Shown here: piece after piece, positions 60,901 to 64,000 of the stretch
Numbering within the stretch: position 1 is the first letter of the stretch
Layout of the letters: each line of letters starts with the position of its first letter
DNA from: Tanytarsus gracilentus
Taxonomy: Eukaryota; Arthropoda; Insecta; Diptera; Chironomidae
Reading direction: 5' to 3'
DNA length: 64,000 bases
Assembly (NCBI GenBank): GCA_038502055.1
Contig: JAXRKN010000043.1
Location: forward strand, 8,308,001-8,372,000
The notes under the pieces: generated by a model
Told to the model about the DNA's origin: nothing
Database searches by the model: none
The model's input: the letters and a program-made list of their open reading frames with translations, nothing else
Made by a program: the position numbers and the translations under genes

Positions 60901-63900
60901 AAAGACTTTTACTGCCGAATGGCTATGTCGAAGAGCTCAATGGGAAATTGATTACTAAAAATTCAGAAATTTACATTGATCGCTCGAAAAAAATGTATGA
61001 AACACCGGCGAGAACAAGATTATTCGCGTGGATAATGGAACGACTTGATTTATACTTCATGGCAGATCCTTCAATTCACGGCTACAATAATGTCACGAGA
61101 AACATGCAAAATATCGACGAAGAGTCGCCGTGGCCAGAGGAACCGCTCGAATTTGTAACGCTCTGGTGCCGAGCTATTAATTGGTCGAGTAAAGACTGGC
61201 AATTTTTACTTCGCGACTATCCACAGCCCATGTTTCATGTCACTAATGCTCACATGTTCGGTATTCTATGTGGCGCTGAGACTCTCGCACCAAAGAGAGC
61301 TAGAAGAGATGTCACAGTTGAAATTGGAGCTCCATTTGAAGATGTTTCAATTCAACGAGGAATGACTTCACTTAAATTCTATCACGACATCGATTGGGAG
61401 CTCGATTATCTTTGCTATGCTTTTGGACCATGCTGGGAGCCAGTCATTGCTCAGTGCAATTTGAGTATTGAGAAAATTATTGCGCCCTCAAAAGATCCAA
61501 GTTTACCGCTTCCGTTTTGGGATAAAATGCGACTCCTCTTCCATGGAAGTCTCTCGGTTATCGCTAAACAATACACGATTCTTCTTCACGCATCTCTCGA
61601 TCCATACAACACTACTGAGGAGATGGAATTGACGTGGAATAATTGCGGCATTGTTTGGACAAATGCGAAATTCATGTTCAAAGGAGATCTTCAAGTTTGG
61701 GTTCGAACGGCATCTCGCTATGACGATTGTCGACTAATTCATTTACCAAATTTAAAGTTGGCCTTTAAATTCAACTGGATTTGTAATGGAAATCCCAATG
61801 ATCATCACTCGGTCATACCATGCGCTCCGGATAAACTTCCAGAGTACTCGAGCAATCAAGTTCACGATTCGTGTCGAGCTTTTCGATCACAAAATGTTAA
61901 CATTTCAATAACTTTTGAAACGAGAAATAGCGCGCAAGGGGAAATTCCAAAATTGGATCTTTATGGAAGCACATTGAGGTGGTTTGAGAGCTTAAAATTG
62001 ATTTTATCGGGAGTCACTCGACTGACGAGAAGAGGACCCGTTTTCAATAATGTTCGTCCGCCGAAAAAGCCACTCTCACGTCACTACAAGAAAGCTCATT
62101 TATCGTTGAGCTTTCATTCGTTCCAAGTTTGCTATTGGATGTCGCACGCATTACATCGAGGATTTCAATTAAATGGCGGAAGAATTTCCTACTCGAGTGA
62201 ACACACTCTCGCATTGAATCCCGTCGACGATGGACTCATTCATAGGCAGCGTGCTGATTGGTCAATTTTATACATGAATTGCGAACTGAATGATGCTGAA
62301 ATATGGTTGAGATCAGTTGAGACAAGCAGTGGCGATAAGAATGACTCGAGTTCCGAGAGCATATCAAATATGTCGCGAGACATTTGTCGAGATTATTTCT
62401 TGAGTGTGGCTAAAGTGTCCTATGGACGTGAGGCGATGGCAGTGAATATCGACGAGAGGAGACATAAAGAGACGCCGACACACAAACTTGTCGTTTACGA
62501 TCTAAAGGGAGCTTGGACGAAAAATAATCGTGACATTGCATTCGGTCTTTTCGACTCATTTTGGAAGTCTCAAAAATTAAAGGCAAATTTATCGACAGAA
62601 GCGCTTAAAGCTATTATCAAAGATGGAAGTAAAAGTCAATCGGATCAAACAGCGGCCACTGGTGGTGCAGCAAAACCTACGTTACCAACGAGAACCAAAC
62701 CCCAGCAACAACCGTCTCACTCAATTTCAATGCTACAACAACTTGTCAGCGAGTCCGACCACAAATTCATTGTTTTCAGCGATGATTTATCAAATGAGCA
62801 GACAACCGAACAACACTTGAAGGGATTAAAAGCGTGTCAAGATAACGATGTCGTACATCACAATTGGTTCATATCGCTAGTGAATTCTCAAGTTTTACTA
62901 AAAGGTTGGGAAACTTCCGGTTATGTGATTTTGTCGGCAGCAAAAGCTGAAATACTTCAGCGTGTTCATCGTCCTGTTTGGCGTGACAGTGCTGTCGTAT
63001 CGAAGACAACCTGGGTTGGATCATTAGAGTGCATGCAATACTATGCGACCGTTCATGATGAAGGAAGTCACGTGGAAGTCTCTAAAATTATGTGGCTCAC
63101 TCTCGATAACATTATTCAGGATAATGAGAAGAGCAGTGCAGCGTCGACGGCGAGTGGAAATGCTGAATATTCAGACATTCCACACCTGGTCGCTAATTTA
63201 GGAAGTGGTCAGAGTGTTGGCGGAGTCGTTTCAATACCTTGTGCATTACTATCGGACCCAACTAATAAATCGACAAACACACTGCAAAGAATTGTATCAA
63301 GATGTAAATGTGAATTCTTCTATGTGAGCTACGGCGAGACAACAGTCGATAATATGACAGAGGTTCCGCCACAACCACCGCCGGAAGAGACTCTAAGTCC
63401 GTGGGAGAAAAAAAATGAACCGATCGATGCATTTACGCTTATGCATCACGATCTTAATGTTCAAACATCGTCACAACAGTATTCAATGATTTTAGACATC
63501 ATCAACAATTTATTGCTCTATGTTGATCCAAGTCGAAGAGAACGTCACGAAAACTTAATGAAAATGAGATTCGCTCTTAAATTTCACAGTCTCGAGGATC
63601 AAAAGAGACCAATTCAGCACTTACAGACTGAAATTTTGAGTCTAATGTCGCATTTAAGGATGCTTGAGAAGGACATTCACTTTTTAGCTAAGGCTAGAGT
63701 CGATGGTGAAGATACGGAAGAGATTAGGGGCGAGTACAATGATGTTCAACGACAAATTAAAGAATGCAAAGAAGATTTATCGAAAAAAAGTGACGAACTT
63801 GAAATTTTACTCTCATGCTACAAGGAAACTCAACTCAACACCTCGCGATCGACTGTCCTCAGCAATAGCAAGCAAGCGAGCATTGTTAGATGCAATGAAA

Positions 63901-64000
63901 TTTGCTTTAAACACGCCCAGTGGCGATTGACTGAAGACGACGGTCAAATTGGAATTGCTGACTTGATTCTCAGCAATTTTCTCTACACTAAAAATTCAAA
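57967..64000 (+). CDS. hob: hobbit (BLTP2/KIAA0100 family) bridge-like lipid transfer protein, 5' part
   Basis: Exons: 57967-58028, 58088-58406, 58464-58616, 58675-58791, then one long exon from 58845 open to the window edge, giving about 1,935 residues before truncation (the family is usually over 2,000). The N-terminus MEAYFAYFLLFVCFIYILIT is a hydrophobic ER anchor. The rest resembles the repeated beta-groove of Chorein-like bridge proteins: NMSFVFFNDDGWWLHM, SPWPEEPLEFVTLWCRAINW, RPPKKPLSRHYKKAHLSLSF, FHSFQVCYWMSHALHRGFQL, and a coiled-coil near 63620-63830 (LSHLRMLEKDIHFL). Hobbit sits at ER-plasma membrane contacts and is needed for regulated secretion in Drosophila. No frameshift or stop is seen. 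Head-to-head with the SOCS gene. Confidence 0.93.

Overview
The window is eukaryotic and reads as a small-genome fly, most likely a nematoceran dipteran (midge or mosquito relative). The coding exons match Drosophila-type orthologues closely, introns are mostly 55-200 bp with GT/AG ends, non-coding DNA is very AT-rich, and there is no operon structure. Eight protein-coding genes can be modelled, seven complete in the coding sense and one running off the right edge. Splice sites were read by eye and checked for phase continuity; no transcript or database evidence was available.

Layout: Magi (WW/PDZ scaffold, minus, 622-3927); Pgi (glucose-6-phosphate isomerase, plus, 6335-8369); dishevelled (Wnt/PCP scaffold, plus, 9481-about 11957); a gene-free 6.9 kb stretch; acj6 (POU-IV homeodomain factor, minus, 18830-38778, eight coding exons over 20 kb). 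A large acj6 intron holds an antisense DCXR-like short-chain dehydrogenase gene (22887-23882) and a dead jockey-like LINE (25210-26490). Then comes an 11 kb repeat-rich gene desert, followed by Nop58 (minus, 50643-52764, plus 3'UTR exons down to about 50100), Ube2g2/Ubc7 (plus, 53008-53725), a SOCS6/7-type Socs gene (Socs16D-like, minus, 54595-57378) and hobbit/BLTP2 (plus, 57967 to beyond 64000). Nop58/Ube2g2 and Socs/hobbit are head-to-head pairs with short shared upstream regions.

The most interesting system is Nop58. This gene, which encodes a core protein of box C/D snoRNPs, appears to carry guide RNAs in four of its five introns. Two paralogous C/D snoRNAs lie in two tandemly duplicated 3'UTR introns, a third C/D candidate lies in intron 3, and an H/ACA-like double hairpin lies in intron 2. 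The twin RNAs contain two 9-nt stretches that together are complementary to one continuous 17-nt stretch of 28S rRNA as I remember it.

The gene deserts carry several undescribed-looking repeats. One is a 129-bp (43-codon) satellite inside elements with terminal inverted repeats. Others are short foldback/MITE-like elements with CAAGGGGTGGACA-type ends, a 180-bp long-armed foldback, a TTGAATTCAA-rich repeat with a 68-bp tandem core present in opposite orientations, a tRNA-derived SINE-like segment, and widely scattered AT-rich motifs built on TTTAATCC/GGATTAAA and GGTTCGAATCC.
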